Source: Allantophomopsis cytisporea
Lineage: Eukaryota > Ascomycota > Leotiomycetes > Phacidiales > Phacidiaceae
Assembly (NCBI GenBank): GCA_024752435.1
Contig: CP103035.1
Location: 1,426,001 to 1,490,000 of the forward strand
Direction of reading: 5' to 3'
Length of the DNA: 64,000 bases
In this document: positions 35,793-48,046 of the stretch, in pieces
How the letters are laid out: every line of letters begins with the position of its first letter
How positions within the stretch are numbered: the first letter of the stretch is position 1
Position numbers and translations under genes: made by a program
Notes under the pieces: generated by a model
Seen by the model: the letters and a program-made list of their open reading frames with translations, nothing else
Database searches by the model: none
Told to the model about the DNA's origin: nothing

Positions 35793-37455
35793 ATGGCGCA
35801 AGGGAGTGCTTCGCAAGCTCTGTCAGCGCAGTTGAATGGACCAGGTACGCTTAAGCTGTACAACATACTTCCATCATCCCCGTCGCTGATCATATGTATC
35901 AGCCAAGCTGCAAGAAGTTACAACATTACTGGACAAGCTCTCAGTTGATTTGAAGGAAATTAATTTGTTGCCACATCGTAAGTACGCGATTCTTTTTATG
36001 TTCTCTTTTCAATGCTGATATTCGAACAGAACGTGACCAAGCTCTCGAGGAATTAAAGGTTCATGGTCGAAACCCGCAAAATGCTGATCCGATATTCACA
36101 AAAGAAGTATGATCATTACTATCTCTTCTTGCTTGTCATTTGGCTGATTTATTATGAAGGGAATCGAGACATTATGTAAACATGCCTTCAACAGTCCTTC
36201 TTCCACAACCTCACGCAATGCCCTCAGATGTCTTGCCAATGCTTTACTATTGAAGCCGAATACTCGACAATTATTTGTTGACATGGGCTATGATATTAAA
36301 GCATGCGACAAACTAAAGAGTGATAATCGAGATGATGAATTTCTACTATCAAGAATCATCTTCTTAACGACTTACGACACAAACGTCAATTTGGAGAGTC
36401 TCATTGAAAATCACCATCTGGCCGACTCCATCAACCAAAATCTTGCGCGTCATGCCAAGCAGTATGTTTCTAAAGGAAAGAAACCGAAGACGGAACCCAT
36501 GGAAGACATGGCATTGGTCGAGACGCTGAAATTATTGTTCAATGTCACGCATTTCTGTCCAGACAAAAGCACCGCTTTCACTCCTTCCATCCCACATATC
36601 CTTCATATTCTCGACAAGTATACCATAACGCCAAGTCTGCCACTCTCAGGTCCCGTTGGACCTCTCATCAATTCACTCATGAACCTCGATTTAGAGAGCA
36701 AGAAAGGCGCCGAATCAAATGTTCTTTTCCCTAAGGGCGAGCACAATACCCACGTAGAGCGCCTCATCGAGATCCTCGACCTCTCTATCCGTTCATACAG
36801 GGAAGATGAGCTCGAAGCTCAAGTGACTCCTCTAATGACACTACTTCGCAAGTTCTATGAGCTAGCACCAAAGGACGTTAAGCAGTTCATGCAGGGACTT
36901 ATCCTCCCTAGCGACCAAGACCGGGAACAGCCATTGGGCCGTGGAGAGAGCTTATCATCGCGTCTCCTACAGTTATCGACGTCTGCCACCACGCCCCAGC
37001 TTCGCGAGGCAATTTCCTGTCTACAGTTTGAGATGTCAGACAAAGACGCCAAAACCTTTACGCAGAACGTCGGATATGGCTTCGCATCTGGATTCCTCTT
37101 CTCGCATAACATACAGGTGCCAGAAAATGCTTTGGAAGCATGGAGCACCAACAGCAGTGAGGATAATGTGAAGTCGGAGCCGAAGAAACCTGTCAATCCG
37201 GTTACAGGCCAAAATTTGGAGTCAGAGCCTAAGTCCAAGGAGCCGGAGATGACGCAGGCTGAGAAGGAGAGGGAGGCTGAACGTCTGATGGTACTGTTTG
37301 ATCGGTAAGCTCTAATGTTCCTTTTTTTTCCGGACTATTCTAACGTTTGCTCTAGATTGAAGAAGAATGGTGTCATCAGCGCTGAACATCCGATGCACAC
37401 AATGCAGCAAGAGGGCAGATTCGAGGAACTTTCTGACGATGATGATTCTGACTAA
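35793..37455 (+). CDS. ric8: Ric8/synembryn, G-alpha chaperone and GEF
   Basis: Five exons: 35793-35844, 35903-35977, 36030-36106, 36160-37304 and 37356-37455. They give 482 aa and every intron is GT-AG with consistent phase. The protein is an all-helical armadillo-like repeat. It opens KLQEVTTLLDKLSVDLKEIN and runs through NALRCLANALLLKPNTRQLF, the conserved segment of the synembryn family. It also contains LLFNVTHFCPDK and the C-terminal EREAERLMVLFDRL...GVI. It ends in the acidic tail LSDDDDSD. Ric8 folds G-alpha subunits and promotes nucleotide exchange upstream of cAMP signalling; in plant-pathogenic fungi it is needed for infection structures. The N-terminal ATG lies in a good context (aatcatggcg). 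Confidence 0.9.
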
Positions 37456-38557
37456 GCTAGGTAATATGCTTAATTGGACAGTTATCTATGTGAATACGAT
37501 GTTGTGCAACCTCTTTTATGATTCAATTAAGGATCTACCACACATGCTGTGTAACATAATATAATTGCGAGGTCCGTGGGGTTAGTATTACACTTCATCA
37601 AGGGTAAAGGCGGCTTGGATTAAGTAGTATTCAATAACATAGCCTGCACTTTTTGAACATTTGAGGGGATCTGAGTGGTCAATATCAATGTTCCTACATA
37701 AGTTGTTCCATTTCACTAAATGACAACGGTTATCCATGATCAAGGAGCAAATTATCCGAACATTCATCATCAGAAGAAGCGCCTTCATGACCAGGGGATT
37801 TGTTACTAACCAACAAATTCTACCAGGTAACAAACTCTCCGTCACCATAAATAATATTACTCAAGCTCAGTAATCTCTGAAGTCTCTACATTGGTACTCT
37901 TGTTCCAAGTAATGCTCTTTGCTCACGTGACATAATCGTCCAAAATAAGTGACAGGTCTTGGCGCAACGCGGTGGTTTCACACGGACTCTCATCAAAGAC
38001 GGCGCAGGCGCAACATCCGTTTCAAGACGTTGTTGTTCACCAGTCATAGAGAACGGGGAATATCCACTTTGACAATTCCAATTTAGCTGGGACGATTCTT
38101 GGGACGCCTCGTTTGCACCATCCCGCTTCATTCGCCAATCATCGTGGCTCTCTCATCCGAATAATCGGACGAATGTAAAGCATACGCAGAACATAACGCT
38201 TGGATCCCGCACCCTGTCTCTTTACATTGTCTTTGAATCGGGCTGGACTATGATAAGATGCCCATCCAAGCAATATATTCCTCACAAGGAGTTTGTTTCC
38301 AGCGGAGGTGTTTACCCAGGTAAGTTCTATATCGGGGTCTACTATAGCATCAGGTTTCTACATGCAGGTAAGCATAAAACTATCTGTGATTCCTTCGTTT
38401 CTTGTTTCTAGAGCATCAACATTTATATTCTTTTTACTTCTTCCGTTCTTCGGTTCTATCTTTACCCTTCTCGTCTCAGCTAGCTGGACTTTTACATTCT
38501 TTACATCATATTTGATTCATTTCAAAGAGTTTATTCTACACGTGCTCGACAGTAAAC
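37456..38557. other. Intergenic, promoter of the pectin-degrading enzyme
   Basis: The 3' flank of ric8 followed by about 1 kb upstream of the acetylesterase. The last 250 bp are T/C-rich, as in other fungal promoters. No supported ORF. Confidence 0.5.
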
Positions 38558-39558
38558 ATGAAGTCTTTCTCCCTTGCCCTTGCCGCCGTCATGGCCAACG
38601 CTATCTCAGCCCAGGATACCGACTGCTATGTTGAGCGATCCAGCACATCAAAAGTCTATCTTGCAGGAGACTCGACAATGGCATCAGGAGGATCCGGATC
38701 AGGAGCAACACAAGGTATGTCACCCACCCAAACCGATCATCAACTATCATCATGTCATCCCCTCTCGTCCCTTATTGCCACCACTGACACTTTCCAGGAT
38801 GGGGAGAATACCTCCAATACTCCCTCAACCTCGAAGTAGTCAACAAAGCCCGCGCCGGCCGCTCAGCACGCTCCTACACAGAAGAAGGACGATTTCAGGA
38901 TATCGCCGATGTCGTGGCAGCTGGCGACTTCGTTGTCATTGAGTTCGGGCACAACGACGGCGGCTCCATCAGCAAGACGACGGATAACCTCCGTACAGAC
39001 TGCTATGGGTCTGGGTCTCAGACCTGCACAAATGGCACTGGGGCTGTTATCCAGACATTTCCTACTTACATCACGTGAGTCACCTTCTCCTTTCCTTCTC
39101 ATCCCTTTCAAATTCTCCTGCTTTCCTCTTGTCTCTGTGCTCTGTGGTAAAGGTTTAAAGTAGAGGAGAGTTGTTGACTGTTGATTAGTGAGGCCGGCAA
39201 GCTCTTCACCGCCCTCAACGCTACCGTCATCGTTGCCTCTGCGACGCCAAACAACCCGTGGGAGACAGGCACCTTCACATACTCAGCCGGCCGCTTCACT
39301 TCGTACGCCAACATCTCAGCAACTAACATTGGTGGTGACACGGGCTTCGTTGACCATGGCCTCTACACCGCCGATATCTACGAGACGTTGGGCGAAACTG
39401 CTGTTGATGCGATGTACCCAAATGACCACACACATACTTCCCCTGAGGGCGCGGACCATGTTGCTAAGGCTTTCGTCAAAGGTGTTTTGTGTGCGGACAA
39501 TGCGCTTGCTCCTTATGTTAAAAATGCTACGGCGGATGTGGAGGGTGTTTGTGCTTAG
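38558..39558 (+). CDS. Rhamnogalacturonan acetylesterase (CE12, SGNH hydrolase)
   Basis: Three exons: 38558-38714, 38798-39074 and 39189-39558. They give 267 aa. Residues 1-18 form a signal peptide (MKSFSLALAAVMANAISA). The SGNH blocks are all present: YLAGDSTMA (nucleophile S39), a Gly in ARAGRSARSY (oxyanion hole), EFGHNDGG (N105), and D224/H227 in YPNDHTH, which matches the DxxH dyad of the family. The enzyme removes acetyl groups from the rhamnogalacturonan-I backbone of pectin, allowing lyases and hydrolases to act. It is secreted; four sequons (NGT, NAT, NIS, NAT) suggest glycosylation. The size fits the family. It is flanked by intergenic DNA, not by other pectin genes. Confidence 0.9.
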
Positions 39559-40446
39559 GCAGGATGAGATATTCTGATATGAGATGGTTGATTTCTTGTA
39601 CATAATTTAGCTGTCGGCAATCTTATTTGCTTTGTTTTGATTGTTTGTGAGTCTTGTATATGTGTTGTTAAATCAGAGGCGATGAGCCGGGATCGAGTGG
39701 TAATAAGGACTATGGTATGTTATTCTGGAGATAAAAGTGAACACTTTACTACTTAGTGATGTTAAGTTTACGTTTGAAACTCAAAACTAATTGTCTCTAA
39801 TTTGAAAAGAATATGTTTGACATATTATACTATGTGTTTCTGAACTGTGTTAGCTATTAATTAATTATTTGTAGGATTTTTTCAACAAAATAAATGTTTC
39901 ATACTATATTGAGTTTGCTGGTGGAACTTACAGTTCTTATTCTGACCAAGATATATTAAATAATCTAACTTAACTTAATACTATAGAAATATATAAACCA
40001 ATATCTTTCGCAACTACCGTTCTTTCTTCTAACTCTCAAGACAATATTTTTACATTCCTATTATTATCTAATACATCAAAGAAGTTCAAATCTAGTGCTA
40101 AGCTAGTTTGAGTTCAAAGCACGTGACATCGTGTATTTGTGCTCTCAATTATCAAATAACGCGACAAAGCTATTGAATCGATCTCACTATTAGCTGTGCA
40201 AAAGCAAGTGACATTCCTGGTAGGACGCCTATAAAAGACTTCTTGAGAATTATTCATATACGTATTTATCATAACAATAACACCTGACGTCGAATATCAG
40301 TCCCGAGGTACGCGTCCATGCCTTATTACAATCCGTTCACGTGAGTGGGCGGTTCTTACATTCAATTTTACAACTCAGCTGCTATTATACTACTCACATT
40401 AACTATCACTGACGGGTAAGATAGATTCGTTTCAAAGACTGTTAAT
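39559..40446. other. Intergenic, AT-rich
   Basis: AT-rich spacer between the acetylesterase and the chromodomain gene (especially 39770-40090). No supported ORF. The promoter of the chromodomain gene lies at its right end. Confidence 0.5.
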
Positions 40447-41379
40447 ATGCCAAAGCTAGACTCTGGATCTGAAGCTTCACAACAAGCTGAAAACTCGCCT
40501 CAGAGAGCACCAGTAGCAGACATGACTCCCGCAAAGCGTGGTCGCGGTCGTCCTCCTACCTCTGGAAAATCAAAGACTGAAGATAAGGCCGAAGCTAGTC
40601 CGGCAACTGAGAATGAGACTCCCAAGAGAGGTCGTGGTCGCCCTCCTGCTGCGGTCAAGACAAATGGCAACGACACCTCTGATGAGGCGCCAAAAAGAGC
40701 TCGTGGCAGACCCAAGAAATCTGGAGAAGCAGTGGCGAAGACGTCCCAAGATGGTGTGAAGAAGCGTGGTGTAAGTGTTACTTTACGTGACTAGTTTCAC
40801 TTACTGATGTCCTGCAGAGACCAGCGACCGTGGCTACGCAGATGAGGAAGCAGAAGCTGGCAGCCAAAGCCAGCAGAGCTAAAAAAGCAGACAAAGAACT
40901 TTTGGAGGTACGTCTCACTGTTATGATCTCAAATTCGGTCTAATGCTACATAGAAAGGAGTAGAGGGCAAGAATGGTAAGACCATCAAGCCAGAAAAGGT
41001 CGTCAATGAGGAAACGGGCGAGGAAGTCGTTGAATGGAAAGTTGAGGAAATCTTGAAGTCGCGGAAGAGCGGCAAAAAGATCGAGTACTTCGTCAAGTGG
41101 GCTGGTTTCGATGAAGATGACAACACCTGGGAGCCATGGATGAATGTGATTAACTCAAAGGACTTGGTTCTCAAGTTCCATGAGTCGCATCCCAAGGCTG
41201 GCAATCCGCCTGCTGCATTGTTGGCCGATGATGAGGAGAAGGTAGATGAAGATGTAGATGGGGAGGATGAGAAAATGGCAGATGACTATGATAAAGATGT
41301 TGATGCGGAAATCGAGGAAGTTCAAGAAGAGGATGGGGATGGAGATGAGCATAAGGATGAGGATGAGGAAGAGGAATAG
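40447..41379 (+). CDS. AT-hook and chromodomain protein
   Basis: Three exons: 40447-40770, 40818-40907 and 40954-41379. They give 279 aa. The N-terminal part has three AT-hook motifs (KRGRGRPP, KRGRGRPP and KRARGRPKK) spaced about 30 residues apart, then a basic linker. A chromodomain follows: VVEWKVEEILKSRKSGKKIE then YFVKWAGFDEDDNTWEPWMN, with the aromatic cage positions (W of the EWKVE stretch, W of KWAGF, W of TWEPW) present. The C-terminus is a long run of Asp/Glu. The layout suggests a nuclear protein that binds methylated histone tails and AT-rich DNA. There is no chromoshadow domain, so it is not a canonical HP1. Confidence 0.82.
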
Positions 41380-41707
41380 GAGAGTTGACAAGGGCTTATT
41401 TGCGGAAATTTTTTCATCGTATGCTTGGTACCTTTGCTAATGGTAAAGCCTCAAATAGCTATGGGTTTCTATTAGACTGGGCGGGTTTTCAATGTGCAGT
41501 ATACCATGACTTTTTTACGAACAGGTTCTTCGAATTCAACCGGTGTTTGAACCGTCCCTGAAAAATAGCTACTAGCAGTATCGCAAAAAGAATTACACAG
41601 CTATCTTTTAAACGACTCCCGCAGAGCCACAATGTAGACGCTGTATTTTATTGTAAGTGCAAGTGCAGAAATTATCTCAAATTAACATCAAGATACTCGA
41701 ACTACGT
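41380..41707. other. Short convergent intergenic region
   Basis: Shared 3' flank of the chromodomain gene and the MPDU1-like gene. Nothing else seen. Confidence 0.6.
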
Positions 41708-42635
41708 CTAACCTCTTCTACGTGTTGAAGGGCTCTTGGCCTTGATACTGCTAGAAGAAGCAGTAGAAGCTGAAGGCTTCTCTGTGAACGCGACTTCCTT
41801 TCTCTTGCCCTTCGCCTTCTGGCTTGGTGCATTCCAGTAGTAAACCATCTGGGCAGCCAAAACTGCGTTCAAAGCGAACCCAGCGACAAATCCGTACAAA
41901 ATAAGCTTATCATCAACTTCCTGGAGAGTAGTAAAGATCCGAGACAGGGATCCTGCGAGGTAGTTGAAGACCTGAGTGACATGTCAGTAATTGCAACAAT
42001 ATGTAAAGGCAGAAAGGGACACGTACAGCGAAAGCACTGAGCTGCCCAGTGCCACCTTCTCGGTACACAGCCGCAATCTGGGGAACCTTGCTTGCCAAAC
42101 CAAGTACACCGGCACCCGCCTGAAGGTATCCTAGCGTCGTGGCATCCACAAGGTTGGCATTAAAGAGCGTAACAGCACTAACAGCAAGTCCAGCCACGAA
42201 CACAGCAGCAGCGGAGCTCTTTCCACTAAACTGCAAGACTAGCACTGCAATCACCACATTCTGCACTAGAATAAGGGCAGTTTCGCCGAAGGTGCTGAAT
42301 GGAAATCCTTGGCGGATGTTGTACGCGAGGGAGATCAAGTATGAGGAGGTCTCGAGGAGGTACGAGAGAAAGCTGACGCCGTCGGCGGATTTCGAAGACA
42401 CAAGCTTCAGAATCTGAGGAACTTTGACGACTGCGGAAGCGCCAATGATTCCAATGCCTAGTCCCTTGGAAATGGCGAGCTTGAGACATTCGGTGGAGGT
42501 CGGATCGATGTCGAGGAGGAGTGTCTTGTAGCATTGGTCGCCCAGAAGAGAGGCTCCTATGTCTGCGATGGGACCGGGGAGGTTGTGGGTTATTGGCTGA
42601 AGAAGCGGACGGAGAGTATCCATGGCGGTGTCCAT
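41708..42635 (-). CDS. Mannose-P-dolichol utilisation defect 1 (MPDU1/Lec35)-like PQ-loop protein
   Basis: Two exons, 42635-42027 and 41971-41708; the intron gtacgt...tcag is 55 bp, phase 0. The protein is 290 aa. It contains two PQ-loop repeats, each with the Pro-Gln pair in KVPQILKLVSSKSADGVSFL and SKVPQIAAVYREGGTGQLSA, and about seven hydrophobic segments. The N-terminal part has the conserved CLKLAISKGLGIGIIG. MPDU1 is an ER membrane protein needed for the use of dolichol-linked mannose and glucose in N-glycosylation and GPI-anchor synthesis. The tail is basic and Ser-rich (KAKGKRKEV...STRRRG), in keeping with an ER cytosolic end. It is divergent from MED8. Confidence 0.88.
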
Positions 42636-43171
42636 GATGCTGGATTTGGTGGGAATTTTGATGGTTTGTTGTATCGTGGCTTTTGAAAAAGAGTTTAGAA
42701 TGCAACGTATTTGTAGACCGCAAGGCTGAAGATTTTAGTCTGACCACAGCTTTTCTTATCGAGCTTTAAGTATCTTTTCGATTCACCCAATAGCTCCTCA
42801 TTTCAAACCAAGCTGAATTGCTACTTTCATTTTCGTCTCAATCGATGAACAAGTTCATTGGATCTCATATAAGTGACGAAAACAACATCAGTTTTGTTTC
42901 ATAACCTTTCGTAATCCCGCTCTACCTTATTTGAAAGTCTGACAGCCCTCCTACTCACCCACAGCTGCTTCCCAGAGCGGCCGCACCACCGTGCCGAGCT
43001 TCAAGCAGAGGTCAAAGGTCTGGACCTTGTTTACCTTATCATATATATTGTCCAAGTTGAAACTCAACTTCTACCATCGTTCAACACCATTAAGTAAAGT
43101 ATTAAATCATTCAATTTCCCACGGACTACAACGCAGCACCAGCGAACGCGCATATAAATAACACCGCTGCA
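42636..43171. promoter_or_regulatory. Divergent promoter region of the MPDU1-like gene and MED8
   Basis: 536 bp between two opposite start codons; it must hold both promoters. No ORF with support. Confidence 0.55.
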
Positions 43172-43909
43172 ATGGCCGCGCAACTTTCGCAGAGCGATCT
43201 GAAGGCCCTCGAGCAAACGCGACAGCGTTTGAACCAGCTTCATTCTCAAATCGGCTCTCTCAGAAAAGATGTGCTTCAAACCTCCCCACTCCCAACGTGG
43301 TCTTCTCTTGAAACATCAGCCAGCATTCTCAGTCGCAACCTCCAAAGTCTCGCTGCCCATCTCGCCGCGCATCAGGAAACATTTCAACAGACTGTTGTTT
43401 ACCCTTGCACCAATTACCCAGGCCGCGAGCAGGAAGGACTACTGGGACAATTGCTGAGGAAAAAGGTCGAACCCAAGGTCGAGGACTGGATTGCTGAAGG
43501 ACGAGCAGAGAATTTGGGTGGTGATACGACGCAGGACCTGAGTCAGCATTGGGATTGGGCACAAGATTGGCTTGGAGAGAGAGTCGTTACTTTTGTTCGG
43601 GATGAACAGGGCCAGGAATATACGGCAGAGGAAATCGCAATGGGTATTGAGAATGTGAATACTGGCCTCAGAGATCAATTTGAATCTGATGATGAAGATG
43701 CCATGGACGAGGACGATGTTACCCCAGGGGGTGAGCTTGAGATCACTGGTGTGAGAAGAGCTAGTGCTGCTGGTCCTGTGACATTCGAGATGAGTCAGAA
43801 GAACGGCATTGGTGAGGGGAAACAAGGGAAGAGTATGGCTGAGGTTTTGAGATTTATGACTAGAGGGGACACGTCTACTGGACCTCAACAAGCTGCATTC
43901 CGCCGATGA
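43172..43909 (+). CDS. MED8: Mediator complex subunit 8
   Basis: Single exon, 245 aa. The N-terminal helix pair (LSQSDLKALEQTRQRLNQLH and SLETSASILSRNLQSLAAHL) is the Med8 core. The family motifs VYPCTNYPGREQEGLLGQLL and LLRKKVEPKVEDWIAEGR follow. The remainder is acidic (DQFESDDEDAMDEDD) and ends in KSMAEVLRFMTRG. Med8 sits in the head module of Mediator, binding Med18/Med20 and helping to recruit RNA polymerase II. The size matches other filamentous-fungal Med8. It is divergent from the MPDU1-like gene. Confidence 0.9.
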   Translation: MAAQLSQSDLKALEQTRQRLNQLHSQIGSLRKDVLQTSPLPTWSSLETSASILSRNLQSLAAHLAAHQETFQQTVVYPCTNYPGREQEGLLGQLLRKKVEPKVEDWIAEGRAENLGGDTTQDLSQHWDWAQDWLGERVVTFVRDEQGQEYTAEEIAMGIENVNTGLRDQFESDDEDAMDEDDVTPGGELEITGVRRASAAGPVTFEMSQKNGIGEGKQGKSMAEVLRFMTRGDTSTGPQQAAFRR

Positions 43910-45732
43910 TATAGACTATTTATGTTATAGAGCTCTGTGAGCTCTTGATATAAGCGTCTCGATCTTCTGGTTACAGGTTTTTTAGTGTCGACTTTTCCAC
44001 CTGAACGTGAACTCTAAGGGGTTTGAGAACAGAGCCGAGTCTAGCGGACCCCTTCACGCTACACGTTATTACAAGATTCTTGTTCTTCAAGTTTTGGTGA
44101 AGTGCTGTGGGAGAAATTTGGGTGTCTACGCACATCTGATACAGGCAGAATGTGTGCGAATCGGTACCAGGGTACTTTATATCCCTCATTAGACAGCATG
44201 ACTATCATCGCGATTGAAGATCGAGCTGTTGAAGGAACTGACGTAGCCTTCATAAAGATGAAGCAGCCAATAATCAGAATGAACATAAGCTTCTTCGGGT
44301 TTGAAGGCTTCTACGTGTTTTCGATCCAAATCCATCCGTGTTGGCGAAGACATGGGGAACATTGGGTCTGAAGAGCAACGTTATACTCAGCACCAGATAT
44401 TATTCGAATGGTTTATTTGCGCTTGTAGACGTTAAGAGGAAGGGTGGCTGTTGTCCATCTCAAATCTGGTCTATCGTCACGGAGAATTGCCCCCACTTTC
44501 CCTGAATGTTAAGGTCAAAGAGAAGAGCGGCTTCCTCGGAGGTTGAGAGACTGATACTTCGTAAATCTCTACCATCACTACTCAGTCCGCCCATGTGTGA
44601 GATACTGAAAAGGTGGATCTATTGAGTCTGTGATTGACCAGATTTCCGACAGAGTTGTGAGGATATGATTTATGGTAACCCCTTGAGCGACTTACGCAAA
44701 CTTAGTTCTATTTCTCGGTACAGCATTCCTTCAGAAGATCACAATTGTCATGGTACCTGGATGTCCCTGTCTTCAAAGAGTTTATTCCAAGGGCACTTTC
44801 AGTGTTATCGACTGTCCTGCTGATGCATATGACGAAAAGTGAGCTGAGTGTGATGCATGGGAGATTACCGAGGATACTACTGGTAGCGCTGTCTTTGTCG
44901 GTTGAGCGGCGTATGAATGATTGTCGCTAGTGATACATCAAAGATGAAGTTCACGTGGTCTGGCGGTAGGATCCTGAAGGCCTTCATTTGGCAATTCCGC
45001 TAGCGATCAGACAGTTACCTTAGCTATTCAAGTCAGCTGAGATGGCTGCGGCACGACTGCTTGCGAGAAATTGTCACGGGCGATTTGCACTCGCTATGAA
45101 CTCGCTATAAGCTTTAAGTCCTTTCCGGTCTTCTATCTAGCGTGGCGGGACCCAGACTTAAATGTGCAGCTCCCCACGATAATCACCAAATTTCTATCCT
45201 TCATGAATCACTTGGAGGAGCAGTGCAAAGCGGTGCAGTGCAGCTTCTACATTCTCAGATCACTTGTAGAATCATGTTGCTATTCCAGAATTTTACATAG
45301 AAAATCCATGCTCAGCAGGGACTTGCTTATCTGCCCAGTGGTTTGATATGCAGTCACCGATTGTGGGGTGAGGAGAAACTATTGTGGGTCAAGGATGAAA
45401 GCGCAGCTGCAAGATGTGGGGTAACGCTGAGTGGCTGCCAATTCAACAACATCTCGAGCAATCAGAGCATCCCCACCGCGGTGCTCAGAGTAATACAACA
45501 TGAAAGCGCCTCAAAGGACTACTTAAAGCGATCAGTCCACCCACATATCACTCCGTCGGTATTTGCATCCTGTTTTATTTTTAATCTTTTAAAAAGATAA
45601 GGAATTCAATAGTTGTTCATGTTATCATAGACTTTGATAATCCGGAAACATACTGTCAGCACAGAAGCGATCCAATCCCTAGTGGGGCATCTTGACATAA
45701 AACCTCACCACTTCGGTCACTCCGCATACAGA
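43910..45732. other. Intergenic, 1.8 kb
   Basis: No supported gene. Several short ORFs occur (44745-44930, 45071-45346, 45343-45600), but none has a domain, codon bias or splice context. The promoter of the next gene lies at its right end. Confidence 0.5.
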
Positions 45733-46914
45733 ATGTCTATCACGGCGTCAGAAAAGAAGTTCACAAAAAGAAGAGCTTTGCCCGATTTTTCATTACCACC
45801 TACATGTTCAAATCGGTCAACACCTACGAAAATCCCTCCGTACTCCGATCCTTCTTATAACGACAATTCTACGATCGAAGAGCAAAGCTTCGAGTCAGCT
45901 CAGACAACACCTTCAATCCCGACTATCCGACGCAAGACAAAGCCGAATTCTGTTGGGACTGGGCTCCCATTTCACAAGCCAGCAACCCCAAAAACCACTG
46001 CAAAATCAATAATGCCTCTGCCAAAGAACAATCCTCTCAACTCGCCCCTCCTCTCTCTCCCCCTTGAAATCCGCCTCAAAATATATTTCTATGTGATCAC
46101 TACACATCCGGCAAAGCATGTCCACCTTTCTCCGTCCTACCTGTACCCTCTCAGTCTGTTCCCACCCCAAGGCCGATCGGAACCCATGGCCTTGGCCAAC
46201 CTCAACTCCACCCCATCCCCTTCGCCCGTCTTTGCAAAGAAAATAGGCTATATCCCATCTACACTATTACGCTCCTGCCGCCAAGTCTATCACGAATCCC
46301 GTGACTTGCCATTCGAGAGCTGCGAGTTCACTTTCGTGAATTGGTTCTGCTCCGGCGTCTTTGCGGCTCGCAGCTTTTTGGGATCGCTACGGGACTGGCA
46401 GACAGAGCGGATAAGATGGGTTGGGCTGGAGGCACTTGGAAGGGACCTCGTGGGTATCGGTGTAGGCTGTGGTTTGAGAGGGAAAGACAAGGTGCGCGCG
46501 GAGTGGGAGGAGGTTTGCGAGATCTTGCACGGCATCTGGGGCTTCCGACTCGTTATTAAAGGACGTGTGGGTGGTGAAGTCGTTGCCGAGGAGCAGAAAA
46601 TCGACGCTGGTTTAGTTCATGATGACGATAAGCCGGAGTCTCAGTGGATTGAGGTTGTCCAGGAGACGCAGATCGTGCAAGTTGTTAAGAATGAGGTTCT
46701 GAATATCGAGAATACCTGGATCCGTGAGGGTCTGGCGAAATTGACGAGTCTCCGATGGCTTGAGATCTCTATCGAAGATGATCATTGTCCCCTGGTGCAG
46801 AAAGAGGCGTTCTGCGACCAGCTTCGGGAACGTCTTGGCGTGAACGTCTTGCTAGTGCCGACGCGCGCGGATGAGGTTCATGAGGGGGACACGCCGGATG
46901 AAATTCCGAGCTGA
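45733..46914 (+). CDS. F-box/2EXR-type fungal protein of unknown function
   Basis: Single exon, 393 aa from the first true ATG. The first ~115 residues are Ser/Thr/Pro-rich and disordered. Next comes LLSLPLEIRLKIYFYVITTH, the short F-box-like (2EXR/DUF7730-type) helix that is very common in ascomycete proteins. A second conserved block is IPSTLLRSCRQVYHESRDLPFESCEFTF, then a helical domain with RIRWVGLEALGRDL and LRWLEISIEDDHCP. Such proteins are expanded in filamentous fungi and their targets are mostly unknown. A role as a ubiquitin-ligase adaptor is only inferred from the F-box-like motif. The 5' half is C-rich and the 3' half G-rich, but there is no break. Confidence 0.78.
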   Translation: MSITASEKKFTKRRALPDFSLPPTCSNRSTPTKIPPYSDPSYNDNSTIEEQSFESAQTTPSIPTIRRKTKPNSVGTGLPFHKPATPKTTAKSIMPLPKNNPLNSPLLSLPLEIRLKIYFYVITTHPAKHVHLSPSYLYPLSLFPPQGRSEPMALANLNSTPSPSPVFAKKIGYIPSTLLRSCRQVYHESRDLPFESCEFTFVNWFCSGVFAARSFLGSLRDWQTERIRWVGLEALGRDLVGIGVGCGLRGKDKVRAEWEEVCEILHGIWGFRLVIKGRVGGEVVAEEQKIDAGLVHDDDKPESQWIEVVQETQIVQVVKNEVLNIENTWIREGLAKLTSLRWLEISIEDDHCPLVQKEAFCDQLRERLGVNVLLVPTRADEVHEGDTPDEIPS

Positions 46915-48046
46915 CAATCATGGTTAGGGCTCTTTCTGGGCGGTTGAATAATTTGGTCTTTCCAGTTACTGTAAATTTGTGTGGGCGTTACTTTTGCCAT
47001 TGGAGGTTATTGATGGGATGGAGTTCAGGAGGCTTGAATACCCAATTAATTTGAACAACTGTTGCTTTCTTGATTACTTACTGAACTCGTGTGATTACCG
47101 ACTTTCACAGAACAGACTTAAACACTACAGGTTGGAATGTCACCATTTGGAATTTAGACTTCAATAGTCTATACGTTCATTCCAGCAAAACATAATCTAA
47201 AGAGTCAGCAAAGGTGGAGAAAAGGATCTCCCAGATCCCGGTCGATATTTGAGATATCTTTGTTCATATACAGCTATTCGAGTGTCTACTGCCACGACCT
47301 TTCATAGGCGGATAGAGTATGAAGTTTTATAGCTGCATTCATTTACCCTTCAAATGCGATAAGTGAAACGTACTCTCAGCTGTCAGGCTTCGGACTTATA
47401 AAAGGGACGCATCTGGATCTATCTTCTTTCTCCAGTGATACACTTGGATACATTAACACTTTCATGTTGCTCCTCCAGGCATTGCTGGAGATTCGTGGTA
47501 CACTTCCAGCATAAATAGTGACGTGAGTTATATTGATGGCGAGAAGGCAATCAGTGACGAATTAGTAAATGATGATAACCAGATAGGAGGAGTACTAGAT
47601 TATGGTTGGCTATTAGCCAAGCTGAGGTACAAAGCCAGTGTTGTCCTTTTACTAATTGGTTGAGTGGTTATTTTACAACTACAGCTCACAACCAACATCT
47701 TGCCTCAAATTCGGGTAGATTAAGAATATCTCTATCTATATTTCAATTTTTTGTTTCGATAAACAAAGTGGAGTGTCCAACGCCATACCATGCATTCATA
47801 CATAGACGCCATATATATAATCCCAGCCAAGTAAATACACAATACAGTACAAAGTACAGCACTACACAGCCTTCCTGTTTATACACTTTATTCATACACA
47901 AGATAGGTGTTCGGCATTGCATCCACACGCAAGCCTGTGCACAAATCCCGCTTACTCGAGATAAAATGTGTGATATGCCAGTCTTGAGCCCCAGACATAG
48001 TCTTCAACGCGTTCAAAGCCATTCAAGCCTCAGCTCAAACGATATC
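46915..48046. other. Convergent intergenic region
   Basis: 3' flanks of the F-box-like gene and the aspartyl-tRNA synthetase gene. A 212-residue + strand frame (47606-48244) runs across it but overlaps the synthetase C-terminus antisense and shows no domain, so it is not called. Confidence 0.5.

Noticed and set aside
42226..42747. 173-residue minus-strand ORF overlapping the MPDU1-like gene
   Set aside because: It is in another frame of the same strand; His/Arg/Ser-rich shadow of the true exon.
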